Assembly (NCBI GenBank): GCA_021203515.1
Contig: JAJQAY010000008.1
Coordinates: forward strand, 1-35,684
DNA length: 35,684 nt
Source: Bacteroides sp.
GTDB lineage: Bacteria > Bacteroidota > Bacteroidia > Bacteroidales > Bacteroidaceae
Reading direction: 5' to 3'
Shown: piece after piece, positions 28,550-35,684 of the stretch
Position numbering within the stretch: position 1 is the first letter of the stretch
How the letters are laid out: every line of letters begins with the position of its first letter
Notes under the pieces: model-generated
Databases searched by the model: none
Told to the model about the DNA's origin: nothing
What the model saw: the letters and a program-made list of their open reading frames with translations, nothing else
Made by a program: the position numbers and the translations under genes

Positions 28550-29284
28550 ATGAGTTCTATGAAGAAATATATTCTTTTCTGCTTGTTCTTTGGGCTATGT
28601 GCGCTTACATTTTCTTCGTGTGACGAGGGGCGCATATCCGAGAAAGAATTTGTAGTGACACGCGAAGGGCGTATCCTGAAATTGGTTGGAAAGGTTAGTG
28701 GTATTGGCAGTTGGCCGTCGAGTTATGATGTTGTGATAGCTGGTTTTGAAGAAGGAGACAAATATTCGGTTGTGTCCAAGCCTCTTCCTGTCAGCTCTGA
28801 TGGAGCAGAACTGCAATTGGTCTTATCGGGCATTCCGGAAAACGTCAGTACTTTGAAATTGTGCGTAATCAACCGTTTGCGACGTAGCGTTGTCGATTTT
28901 CAGACACTGGATAAAGAGGCTATAAGTAGTGCTGCCACCGATACGATTATGATGGATGTGGGGACTCTTGATGTCAGTATGTATAGAGGCATTCAGGCCC
29001 AGGTGTTCGACCGAAGATGCATTGGATGTCACGGCAGTAGCACCGGGGCTGCGGCCGGTTTGTATCTGACGGAAGGAAGAAGTTATGGAAGTTTGGTGAA
29101 TATACCTTCGGCCATCAATGGAGGCTATATGCGGGTGAAACCGGGAAATGCAAAAGAAAGCTATTTGCATTTGGTGCTGAACGAAGAAGGGCATGACTCT
29201 CATGGCCATCTGGACATTCTTTCCGCAGGACCGGAAAAGCTGACTTTGATTGATGAATGGATTAACAACGATGCCCGGCAGTAG
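28550..29284 (+). CDS. Cytochrome c-like lipoprotein with one CXXCH haem site
   Basis: ATG 28550 or ATG 28559 starts MKKYILFCLFFGLCALTFSSC, a lipoprotein signal (Cys21 from 28559). After a beta-rich region of about 120 residues comes FDRRCIGCHGSSTGAAAGLYL with a complete c-type haem site (29018-29032), then LTEGRSYGSLVNIP, MRVKPGNAKESYLHLVL and LIDEWINNDA. This second half is like the C-terminal cytochrome domains that follow DUF1111 proteins and planctomycete-type CXXCH domains. It would hold one haem c on the periplasmic side. Intact. Its close neighbours are the porin upstream (3 bp) and, 200 bp into the next two genes, the CcsBA haem-attachment factor. Confidence 0.85.
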   Translation: MSSMKKYILFCLFFGLCALTFSSCDEGRISEKEFVVTREGRILKLVGKVSGIGSWPSSYDVVIAGFEEGDKYSVVSKPLPVSSDGAELQLVLSGIPENVSTLKLCVINRLRRSVVDFQTLDKEAISSAATDTIMMDVGTLDVSMYRGIQAQVFDRRCIGCHGSSTGAAAGLYLTEGRSYGSLVNIPSAINGGYMRVKPGNAKESYLHLVLNEEGHDSHGHLDILSAGPEKLTLIDEWINNDARQ

Positions 29285-29318
29285 TAGGGTGGATAACAAC
29301 AGCAATAACAACTATTTT

Positions 29319-30473
29319 ATGAACGACAAAAAGCAAGAAACCAACCAGACAGAGAATACTCAAACTGAAATCTTTAAATATAATGTATCCGATGGTGTCT
29401 CAGAATATCATGTGATAATTCATGCCACTCGCCCGGAAGATACCTACGAACAACAACTGAATGCGGTAGTCAATGCTTATTTCGCTTTGCTCGGAGGAGA
29501 ATTGCACGGATCCGTTGCCGTCTTCAAGCGTTATTTCCTAAGCGATGCCGCCAACCAGGCGGACAGTTTGCTGGTACTGACTACCGAAAGTTCGGATTGC
29601 GCACTTTCCATTGTGGAGCAGGCGCCGCTGAACGGAACGAAGATTGCCCTGTGGGCATATCTGCAGACCGGTGTGCAGACGAAGGTGCTTCACAACGGAC
29701 TGTTCGAGGTGGCGCATGGCGCCTACCGTCACCTTTGGGGCGGGAGTGTCTACAACCGTGCCGCCAATTCGGAGTATCAGACGCGCTTGTTGCTGAACGA
29801 CTACGTGATGCAACTCATGGAGCAGGGCTGTACGTTGGCGGGCAACTGCATCCGTACCTGGTTCTTTGTGCAGAATGTGGACGTGAACTATGCCGGAGTG
29901 GTGAAGGCGCGCAACGAAGTGTTTGTCACCCAGAACCTGACGGAGAAGACGCACTGTATTTCGAGCACAGGTATCGGCGGACGCCATGCCGACCCGAAGG
30001 TGCTGGTGCAGATGGATACGTATGCCGTCAGCGGACTGAAGCCGGAACAAATTCATTTCCTCTATGCACCGACGCACCTGAACCCTACTTACGGGTATGG
30101 GGTCAGCTTTGAGCGTGGCACGGTTGTGGATTATGGCGATCGTCGCCAGGTATTTATTTCCGGCACGGCGAGCATCAACAATAAAGGAGAAGTGGTGTAT
30201 CCCGGAGACATCCGCATGCAGACGGAACGGATGTGGGAGAATGTGGAGGCTCTGCTGAAAGAGGCGGACTGCACGTTCGATGATTTGGGACAAATGATTG
30301 TCTATCTGCGCGATACTGCGGACTATTTGGTCGTTAAGGAGATGTACGACAAGCGTTTTCCCGATACTCCCAAAGTGTTTGTGCATGCACCGGTATGCCG
30401 TCCGGGCTGGCTGATTGAAATGGAATGTATGGGAGTGAAAGCTCTTGAAAACAAAGACTATGCGCCCTTCTAA
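29319..30473 (+). CDS. RidA/YjgF-like domain protein
   Basis: The start is ATG 29319; an upstream alternative at 29250 would read back into the previous gene. The 384-residue product has no signal peptide or TM segment. The C-terminal 130 residues show the RidA pattern: VFISGTASINNKGEVVYPGDIRMQTERMWENVEALL, DDLGQMIVYLRD and DTPKVFVHAPVCRPGWLIEMECMG. The Arg/Glu positions of active RidA (hydrolysis of reactive enamines) look conserved in CRPGWLIEMEC. The N-terminal half (HVIIHATRPEDTYEQQLNAV, LLNDYVMQLMEQGCTLAGNCIRTWFFVQN) is a second RidA-like half, as in chorismatase-type two-domain relatives. It is an unexpected soluble member of a haem-secretion operon; gaps are 34 and 19 bp. Confidence 0.75.
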   Translation: MNDKKQETNQTENTQTEIFKYNVSDGVSEYHVIIHATRPEDTYEQQLNAVVNAYFALLGGELHGSVAVFKRYFLSDAANQADSLLVLTTESSDCALSIVEQAPLNGTKIALWAYLQTGVQTKVLHNGLFEVAHGAYRHLWGGSVYNRAANSEYQTRLLLNDYVMQLMEQGCTLAGNCIRTWFFVQNVDVNYAGVVKARNEVFVTQNLTEKTHCISSTGIGGRHADPKVLVQMDTYAVSGLKPEQIHFLYAPTHLNPTYGYGVSFERGTVVDYGDRRQVFISGTASINNKGEVVYPGDIRMQTERMWENVEALLKEADCTFDDLGQMIVYLRDTADYLVVKEMYDKRFPDTPKVFVHAPVCRPGWLIEMECMGVKALENKDYAPF

Positions 30474-30492
30474 ATAACTCATAACTCATAAC

Positions 30493-32581
30493 TTGAAACG
30501 ATTTCTCATAGCTGTATATGTCTGTCTTGTCTGCCTGCTTGCCGCAACAACATTTGTGGAGCAGGCATACGGGACGGAATTTGTGGAAAAGTATGTTTAT
30601 CATACTGCTTGGTTTTCTTGTTTGTGGGGGCTTCTTGCCGCATTAACTGTCGGGGCATTTGCCCGGCATCGGTTGTGGCGGCATCTCCCGACGTTGTTGT
30701 TGCATGGCTCCTTCCTCGTGATTTTGGCGGGAGCCATGATTACGTTTCTGGGCGGCAAGAAGGGGTATGTCCATCTTACCGTGGGAAAAGACGTGAGTAG
30801 CTTTGTGGAGCAGGAAAGCCAATCGAAGATAGCTTTACCGTTCACGTTGCGTCTCGACAGTTTTCGCGTGGAATATTATCCCGGCACGGAAGCACCGGCC
30901 GATTATATCAGCTACATCCATGCATTGCCATCGGAACAAGGAGCGACTGCTACAGCCGAAACCGTCTCCATGAACCGCATATTTTCCCGGCAGGGATTCC
31001 GCTTCTATCAGTCTTCCTTCGATGAAGACCACCGGGGCAGTTGGCTGACGGTAAATTACGACCCGTGGGGCATCGGAATAACCTATGCCGGTTATCTGCT
31101 GCTCGGCATTTCCATTCTTGGTACGCTCTTCAGCCGTCGTGGAGAATTCCGCAGACTACTGAAGCATCCATTGCTGAGGAAGGGCGGAATGTTCTGTATG
31201 CTGTTGTGCGTGGCGGGAGTGATGCAGGCGGAGATGAGAACCCTTCCTGCGCTGGGGCGTAAGCAGGCGGACAGCCTGGCTTCCCGGCAAGTGATTTATC
31301 ATGACCGGGTAGTACCCTTCAACACGCTTGCGCGCGATTTTGTGATGAAGCTGACCGGAAAAGCCTCTTATGACGGGCTGACTCCCGAACAAGTGCTCAG
31401 TGGGTGGTTGCTGCGTCCGGAGGTTTGGCAAGATGAGCCGATGATATATATCAAGAGTCCGGAACTGTGTCGCCTGCTGAAGCTGAAAACGTCCTATGCC
31501 TGCCTGACGGACTTATTTGACGGCAACCGGTATCGCTTGCAGGACTTCTGGCAGGGGAAGCAGGACCTCCACCGGAAGATGAGTCCGCTGGAAAAAGCCA
31601 TCGTAGAGACGGACGAAAAGGTGGGTCTCATTCTGATGCTCCGGAACGGTACGCTCATTCGTCCCTTACCGAAAGACGGAAGTGTGAAGCCCTTGCCGGA
31701 AGGGAAGATACAAGCGGAACTGCTATACAACCGTATCCCTTTCAGCAAAATTCTGTTCATGTTCAACCTGGCACTCGGATTGCTGGCTTTCTTCCGTTTG
31801 CTGTATCGCGGTATGCGGCGTTCACCGATGCTGATGCCTTCTTCTTCGGCAGCGAGTTCTTCTCTGGCGGTTGCTTCTTCTCCGCATCGGGTGGACACGC
31901 TCTTTTCCGTTGCTCTCTACTTCGCTTTCCTTTGCCAGCTTTTCGGCTACGGGCTGCGTTGGTACATCGGCGGGCGCATTCCGTTGAGCAATGGATACGA
32001 AACGATGCAGTTCATGGCTTTGTGTACGCTTTTGCTGGCTTGTCTGTTCCGGCGGCGCTTCCCGTTTACGGTACCTTTCGGTTTTCTCCTTTCGGGCTTT
32101 GCGTTGCTGGTTTCTTATCTGGGGCAGATGAACCCGCAGATAACTCCTTTGATGCCGGTGCTTGTTTCGCCGTGGCTCAGCATGCATGTATCGTTGATCA
32201 TGATGTCTTATGCACTGTTCGCCTTTATGATGCTGAACGGAGTATTGACTCTGTGCGTCCCCCGGCAGGGGCGGATGCTGATGCTCCTCAGCCGCTTGTT
32301 GCTCTATCCGGCAAACTTTTTTTCTTGGTGCGGGCATCTTCATGGGAGCCGTCTGGGCCAATGTCTCCTGGGGACGTTACTGGGCTTGGAACCCCAAAGA
32401 GGTGTGGGCATTGATTACGTTCCTTGTCTATGGGGTGGCGTTTCATGCACGCAGTCTGCGCGTGTTCCGCAGGCCCCGTTTCTTCCATATCTATATGATA
32501 CTTGCTTTCCTCACCGTCCTGATGGCCTATTTCGGCGTGAATTACGCTCTGGGAGGCATGCACAGCTATGCCAACTCCTGA
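30493..32581 (+). pseudogene. CcsBA cytochrome c synthetase (fused ResB-CcsA), C-terminal frameshift
   Basis: Restored length is about 696 residues. The first half is ResB-like: TM start (FLIAVYVCLVCLLAATTFVEQ), a periplasmic region with YVHLTVGKDVSSFVEQESQS, FRFYQSSFDED and SWLTVNYDPWGIGITYAGYLLL. The second half is CcsA with IPLSNGYETMQFMAL, SPWLSMHVSLIMMSYALFAFM, then after an extra T in T7 (32317-32323) GIFMGAVWANVSWGRYW and NPKEVWALITFLVYGVAFH, and a C-terminal GVNYALGG. This is the WWD haem-handling motif; the usual WDPKE reads WNPKE (32390-32392). It exports haem and ligates it to CXXCH apoproteins (system II). The only start in frame is TTG 30493. It closes the cluster and could mature the haem lipoproteins encoded just upstream. 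Confidence 0.87.
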
Positions 32582-32644
32582 CATGCAGCGTGGTCCTACC
32601 TATTTATAATGACTACCGTCCGTTATTATACCTAATTTGAGCGA

Positions 32645-32675
32645 TTGCAGCATTGCTCCTGATACCCTATCTTTG
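32645..32675 (+). promoter_or_regulatory. Promoter candidate for a short transcript
   Basis: TTG (32645-32647), 20-bp spacer, TATCTTTG (32668-32675) is a full TAnnTTTG match with normal spacing. It points away from ccsBA into the hairpin region and no gene follows on this strand. Confidence 0.5.
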
Positions 32676-32742
32676 CAACATCAGATTTAAAGAATGAATT
32701 AGTTAGTCATAATTACGTAACCACTTTTATGAAAATAAAAGG

Positions 32743-32779
32743 ATCCCCGCCTCCCGATGAGACATCGTGAAGCGGGGAT
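32743..32779 (+). terminator. Nested hairpin, terminator or end of a small RNA
   Basis: ATCCCCGC (32743-32750) pairs with GCGGGGAT (32772-32779), and inside it CGATG pairs with CATCG (32755-32767). It is followed by TTTAAGTTT. It may terminate ccsBA read-through or a short RNA made from the promoter at 32645-32675. Confidence 0.55.
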
Positions 32780-32851
32780 TTAAGTTTATTAAATGATAAT
32801 TTATCGGGCCTAAGCCTGAAGGGCTTTCACCTACCTCTTGTAGGGGCAAAA

Positions 32852-32892
32852 GTTCCCCACCGGGGAACGGGTCGTTCCTCACCGGGGAACGG
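32852..32892. repeat. Two tandem palindromes GTTCC(C/T)CACCGGGGAACGG
   Basis: Copy 1 (32852-32870) and copy 2 (32874-32892) are 19 bp each, differ by one base and are separated by GTC. Each forms a 7-bp stem GTTCCCC/GGGGAAC with a 3-nt loop (copy 2 has one T-G wobble). The palindrome and the direct repeat together suggest a binding site or REP-like element. Confidence 0.75.
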
Positions 32893-33000
32893 AAAGGAGG
32901 CTGTCGAGTTAAATGTCGCTTACCTTTGTTTTGATAGTAGGCGACTTCGGAAGGTTTTATATTAGTGAAAATTAAAGCGCTTAAAGAAAAGATAGGAATA

Positions 33001-33615
33001 TCACAGTGTATCCTTGATGTCCTGCAACTCTACCAATTTATTCACGATTGCATAAATCGTAAGTCCGGCCGGAGAGTGGATTTGCAGTTTGCGGGCAATG
33101 TTGCGACGGTGGGTAATGACGGTGTGGATAGAAAGGAACAGCTTGTCGGCAATGATCTTGTTCGTCATCCCCTTCACTACGCAGGTGATGATTTCCTTCT
33201 CGCGCTGGCTGAGCGTCTCCTGCTCGTTATCCTTTTCTTCCTCCTCCTCGGTGTGGAGCAAATGGTTGACTTTGTTCGTAATGACCTCGGTATCGTCACA
33301 AATCGCAATGCTTTCGTCATACTCCTTCAATGCATTCGTATCAATGACGGAGCATACCAGGGCAACATACCTGATGCCGGACTTTCCATTGTCATTTTTG
33401 AAAGCGGGAAGATCGAACCAACCGCCGAAAGTGGGATTGATGATAACTATATCGGGGGTATGCAGATGGATGAAATTGCGCAAGGCCTCCGGTGAAGAAA
33501 CTTCGATGGGGTGTATGTTCAGGTTCGGAATGCGTTTAAGTACTGCCGTAAGGCCACTCCGTATAATGACGGAGGTCTCTGCAACAACTATTTTCAAAGG
33601 AATATTATTGTTCAT
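33001..33615 (-). CDS. LuxR-type response regulator with degenerate receiver
   Basis: The 204-residue product has an N-terminal CheY-like fold (PLKIVVAETSVIIRSGLTAV) and a C-terminal LuxR/NarL HTH: LSQREKEIITCVVKGMTNK, IADKLFLSIHTVITHRRNIA, RKLQI. In the receiver the phosphoacceptor position reads PDIVIINPTFGG, with Asn where Asp is normal, and the acidic pair after the first strand is reduced to one Glu. It is therefore probably not controlled by phosphorylation. A stretch of Glu (EEEEEKDNEQ) joins the two domains. It overlaps the hemerythrin gene by 11 bp, so the two are translationally coupled. Intact. Confidence 0.85.
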   Translation of the reverse strand: MNNNIPLKIVVAETSVIIRSGLTAVLKRIPNLNIHPIEVSSPEALRNFIHLHTPDIVIINPTFGGWFDLPAFKNDNGKSGIRYVALVCSVIDTNALKEYDESIAICDDTEVITNKVNHLLHTEEEEEKDNEQETLSQREKEIITCVVKGMTNKIIADKLFLSIHTVITHRRNIARKLQIHSPAGLTIYAIVNKLVELQDIKDTL

Positions 33616-34312
33616 CTTTCAGTTTCTTTTCTATTTGCGCTACGGCGGGAACAAACATGTAATCTTCTACCTGACAATGGGAGGCGAGGTCTTGCTCGCA
33701 ATTGAATATATCGAATAAAACAGCATTCAGGAGATTATTGTTTTCTTTTTCCGGATAGTATTTGATGATGATATTTTTCAGTTCTTTCAGCTTGGTGTCT
33801 ATCTGGTTGTGCTTGCTGGCAAAGGTCGTGATGTTATAACCTTCGGATAGACGGCCTTGCAGCAGTTGGTCCACGTAGGTGAATACCGCCTCATTTTCGT
33901 ACTCCATGTGGCGCCGCACCTCTTTGGCATACTCGTCGAAGAATTTCAGGATGAGGTAAGCCACATCATTGTCTTGTTCGGAGCAGTCGATGGCTTCGAT
34001 GAGCTTGCGGCGTATGGCAGGCAGGTTGAAGTCGAGGAAATAGGAATGGGCACGCTTCAAGTAGTCCATGAGGGCGGAGATGGAGAATGAATGTTCGCCT
34101 CCGGTATAAGAATATTGCTCCTCACTGATGAAGTTGGCCACGGCGAGGAAGGTTTGGCAGTCCACGTTCTGGGCTTCGCAGACGTCTTTTACGTTCTTGT
34201 CTCCAAAACCTAGCGACAGGCCGAAGCGACTCATCACCATTAATAAGGAGTAATTGTCGCAGATGAGGTCGCTCATCTTGTCTGTTGCCCGATACTTATG
34301 TTGTTCACTCAT
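33605..34312 (-). CDS. Hemerythrin-domain protein, RIC/ScdA (YtfE)-like
   Basis: The 235-residue soluble protein has an N-terminal DUF542/ScdA_N-like region (DLICDNYSLLMVMSRFGLSL, VKDVCEAQNVDCQTFLAVAN) and a C-terminal di-iron hemerythrin-like bundle. Candidate ligands are in HSYFLDF, RRHMEYENEAVF, SKHNQID and SHCQVEDYMFVP. Family members protect or repair Fe-S clusters under nitric oxide or oxidative stress, or sense oxygen. The Cys of the ScdA_N region is in VDCQT rather than the usual ACC pattern, so activity may differ. The start at 34312 is 174 bp from the divergent blaI. It is the first gene of a two-gene unit with the pseudo-receiver regulator. Intact. Confidence 0.85.
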   Translation of the reverse strand: MSEQHKYRATDKMSDLICDNYSLLMVMSRFGLSLGFGDKNVKDVCEAQNVDCQTFLAVANFISEEQYSYTGGEHSFSISALMDYLKRAHSYFLDFNLPAIRRKLIEAIDCSEQDNDVAYLILKFFDEYAKEVRRHMEYENEAVFTYVDQLLQGRLSEGYNITTFASKHNQIDTKLKELKNIIIKYYPEKENNNLLNAVLFDIFNCEQDLASHCQVEDYMFVPAVAQIEKKLKDEQ

Positions 34313-34401
34313 TGCTGGTTGTCCTTTCTGTTGTATATTTCGGGAACAAAGTAACGGCTTTTCTTTGAGAACTGCAATCGCTATTAGTAGGTATTTTAGG
34401 C

Positions 34402-34464
34402 AAACTAAAATCTTTAGTTTACTTTAACTATATAAATTAGTTTATGAACTAAATTATTTAGTTC
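34402..34464. promoter_or_regulatory. Three ACTA-type palindromes, BlaI/MecI-type operators
   Basis: Box 1 AAACTAAA-ATC-TTTAGTTT (34402-34420) and box 3 GAACTAAA-TTA-TTTAGTTC (34446-34464) have perfect 8-bp arms and a 3-bp centre. Box 2 AACTA-N7-TAGTT (34426-34442) lies between them. The centres are about 23 and 21 bp apart, two DNA turns each. They lie 22-85 bp before blaI, as expected for autorepression, and could also repress the divergent hemerythrin gene. Confidence 0.75.
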
Positions 34465-34486
34465 TTTGTAGCAAAGAAAGAAAATC

Positions 34487-34855
34487 ATGAAAGGATTGAC
34501 TGCTAAAGAAGAAGAAATCATGGGCTTTTTCTGGGAAAAAGACCCGCTGTTCGTAAAAGAGATGTTATCGTTTTACGACGACCCGAAGCCGCACTTCAAC
34601 ACGCTCTCCACGATTGTGCGCGGATTGGAGGAGAAAGGCTTTCTGAACCACAACACCTTTGGCAATACCTATCAGTATTATGCGATAGTGAGCGAGGAGG
34701 ACTTCCGCAAGGGAACGTTGAGGAATGTGATTAGTAAATATTTCAATAACTCCTATCTCAATGCCGTGTCGTCGTTGGTGAAAGAGGAAGACATTTCGCT
34801 GGACGACTTGAAACAACTGATACAAGACGTGGAGAAAGGAAAACATAACCGCTAA
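34487..34855 (+). CDS. BlaI/MecI/CopY-family transcriptional repressor
   Basis: The 122-residue product has the winged-helix N-terminus: LTAKEEEIMGFFWEKDPLFV, KEMLSFYDDPKPHFNTLSTI (recognition helix with NTLSTIVRGLEEKG) and FLNHNTFGNTYQYYAIV, then a C-terminal dimerisation helix. Family members repress their own operon and are cut by a BlaR1-type protease on induction. The next gene is such a protease, 15 bp downstream, and three palindromes of the right type lie upstream. No beta-lactamase gene is in the window, so the target set is likely broader, as in other Bacteroides pairs. Intact. Confidence 0.9.
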   Translation: MKGLTAKEEEIMGFFWEKDPLFVKEMLSFYDDPKPHFNTLSTIVRGLEEKGFLNHNTFGNTYQYYAIVSEEDFRKGTLRNVISKYFNNSYLNAVSSLVKEEDISLDDLKQLIQDVEKGKHNR

Positions 34856-34870
34856 TTTTGAACCTTTATC

Positions 34871-35684
34871 ATGGGCGCACTCTTTGTTTACATACTTAAA
34901 TCATCTGTTTGCCTGGCGGCCTTCTACTTGTTCTACCGCCTCCTGCTGAGCCGCGAGACGTTTCATCGCTTCAACCGGATTGCCTTGCTGAGTATTCTTT
35001 TATTGTCTTGCCTGTTGCCTTTGTTGGAAGTCAGTGTGAAGCAGCAAACGGACGTGCAGCAGACCATGATGACGCTGGAGCAGTGGTTGTTGCTGGCAGA
35101 CACTATTGGGACGGCAACTACGGTGACACAGACTCAGGAAACTGCCCTGACGTGGATACAGTTTGCCATGCTAGCTTACGTAGCGGGGTTTCTATTCTTG
35201 ATTTGCCGCAATTTGTATTCATTATGCCGGTTGGTGCTGCTGGTGAAGTCCGGCAAGAGAGAGGCGATAGGCCGGTATGTGGCGACGGAGAGCAAGGTCG
35301 TCTTGATTGTTCATCAGCAGGAGATAGCACCGTTCAGTTGGATGAAGTACATCGTCATCTCCCGGAAAGACCTGGAGGAGAACGGGCGGGAAATACTTAT
35401 TCATGAGTTGGCGCACGTACGCAACCGCCATTCGTGGGATTTGCTGGTGGCCGACATTTGTATATTCTTCCAATGGTTCAATCCCGCATCGTGGCTGCTG
35501 AAGCAGGAATTGCAGAATATACACGAGTATGAAGCCGACGAAACGGTTATCAGGGAAGGCGTAGACGCGAAACAATATCAATTATTATTAATAAAAAAAG
35601 CCGTTGGCACAAGGCTCTACTCTATGGCCAACAGCTTTAATCACAGTAAACTTAAAAAACGTATCACTATGATGTTAAAAGAAA
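34871..35684 (+). CDS. BlaR1/M56-family membrane metalloprotease, 3' truncated by window end
   Basis: ATG 34871 opens a frame that runs off the window (271 residues seen). It has TM1 (ALFVYILKSSVCLAAFYLFY), TM2 (IALLSILLLSCLLPLL), TM3 (WIQFAMLAYVAGFLFLI), then the M56 core APFSWMKYIVIS, LIHELAHVRNRHSWD with the zinc motif HExxH (35402-35416), WFNPASWLL and EYEADE, the third zinc ligand region. Such proteins sense a signal outside the inner membrane and cleave the BlaI repressor. The C-terminus, where many Bacteroides members carry a TonB-like or sensor domain, is not in the window. Confidence 0.88.
   Translation, partial: MGALFVYILKSSVCLAAFYLFYRLLLSRETFHRFNRIALLSILLLSCLLPLLEVSVKQQTDVQQTMMTLEQWLLLADTIGTATTVTQTQETALTWIQFAMLAYVAGFLFLICRNLYSLCRLVLLVKSGKREAIGRYVATESKVVLIVHQQEIAPFSWMKYIVISRKDLEENGREILIHELAHVRNRHSWDLLVADICIFFQWFNPASWLLKQELQNIHEYEADETVIREGVDAKQYQLLLIKKAVGTRLYSMANSFNHSKLKKRITMMLKE

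Larger units (their letters stand above)
32582..33000. other. Intergenic region between convergent operons, no gene found
   Basis: This 419-bp stretch contains a candidate + strand promoter (32645-32675), a nested hairpin (32743-32779), two tandem palindromes (32852-32892) and a 9-bp hairpin (32915-32945, GTCGCTTAC with GTAGGCGAC). The only ORF of note is a 13-codon frame from ATG 32729 to TGA 32768 that lies inside the first hairpin. Composition is more GC-rich in its second half than in most gaps here. Confidence 0.8.

Noticed and set aside
32820..32892. tRNA or CRISPR-like repeat in the hairpin-rich gap
   Set aside because: No cloverleaf with CCA-end geometry; only two palindromic units with a 3-bp spacer, so not a CRISPR array.
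34909..35406. 165-residue + strand ORF overlapping the BlaR1-like gene
   Set aside because: Wrong frame; the M56 frame from 34871 holds HELAH and the TM segments and runs to the window end.

Overview
The window looks like chromosomal DNA from a gut-type Bacteroides or a close Bacteroidales relative. The evidence is the many short-signal lipoproteins, Bacteroides-only families (six-bladed-propeller lipoproteins, DUF3244), -7 boxes of the TAnnTTTG type, and a CcsBA (ResB/CcsA fusion) cytochrome c assembly protein. I see no tRNA, rRNA, CRISPR, integrase or transposase.

Layout: (1) 1-12477, one long + strand run: three tandem six-bladed-propeller lipoproteins (the first cut by the window edge), a small secreted protein, then a tripartite efflux operon of periplasmic adaptor, RND permease 1, TolC-like channel and RND permease 2. 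(2) 12616-15617: a decayed gene of unknown function, a TPR/transmembrane/HTH lipoprotein regulator, and a DUF3244 secreted protein. (3) 15723-20008, minus strand: AI-2E-type transporter, threonylcarbamoyl-AMP synthase (Sua5/YciO type), a PIF1-like helicase with an amber codon in a conserved motif, and a Cof-type HAD phosphatase. (4) 20097-22918, +: UbiA prenyltransferase, CPBP membrane protease, MalY/PatB aminotransferase. (5) 23280-32581, +: a tightly packed 9.3-kb set of porin, imelysin lipoprotein, DUF1111-type di-haem lipoprotein, second porin, CXXCH lipoprotein, RidA-like protein and CcsBA. (6) 32582-33000: intergenic, rich in hairpins and tandem palindromes. (7) 33001-35684: LuxR-type regulator with a degenerate receiver plus a hemerythrin (RIC/ScdA-like) protein on the minus strand, divergent from blaI and a partial blaR1-like gene.

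The most interesting unit is region 5. It combines an imelysin, a DUF1111 di-haem protein, two outer-membrane porins, a third c-type haem lipoprotein and the machinery that attaches haem c, in one apparent operon. This resembles the imelysin/DUF1111 iron-linked clusters of Proteobacteria, but with its own cytochrome c maturation protein. I infer a cell-envelope haem or iron redox and uptake module.

A second theme is damage. I count about 15 single-base frameshifts, mostly in short homopolymers, plus several in-frame stops (some readable as CAG to TAG or TGG to TGA) and one missing ATG. Fifteen or so other genes in the window are clean. Either the consensus has long-read or pyrosequencing-type errors, or this strain carries many broken accessory genes. 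Coordinates below span the whole reconstructed gene and give the site of each lesion.
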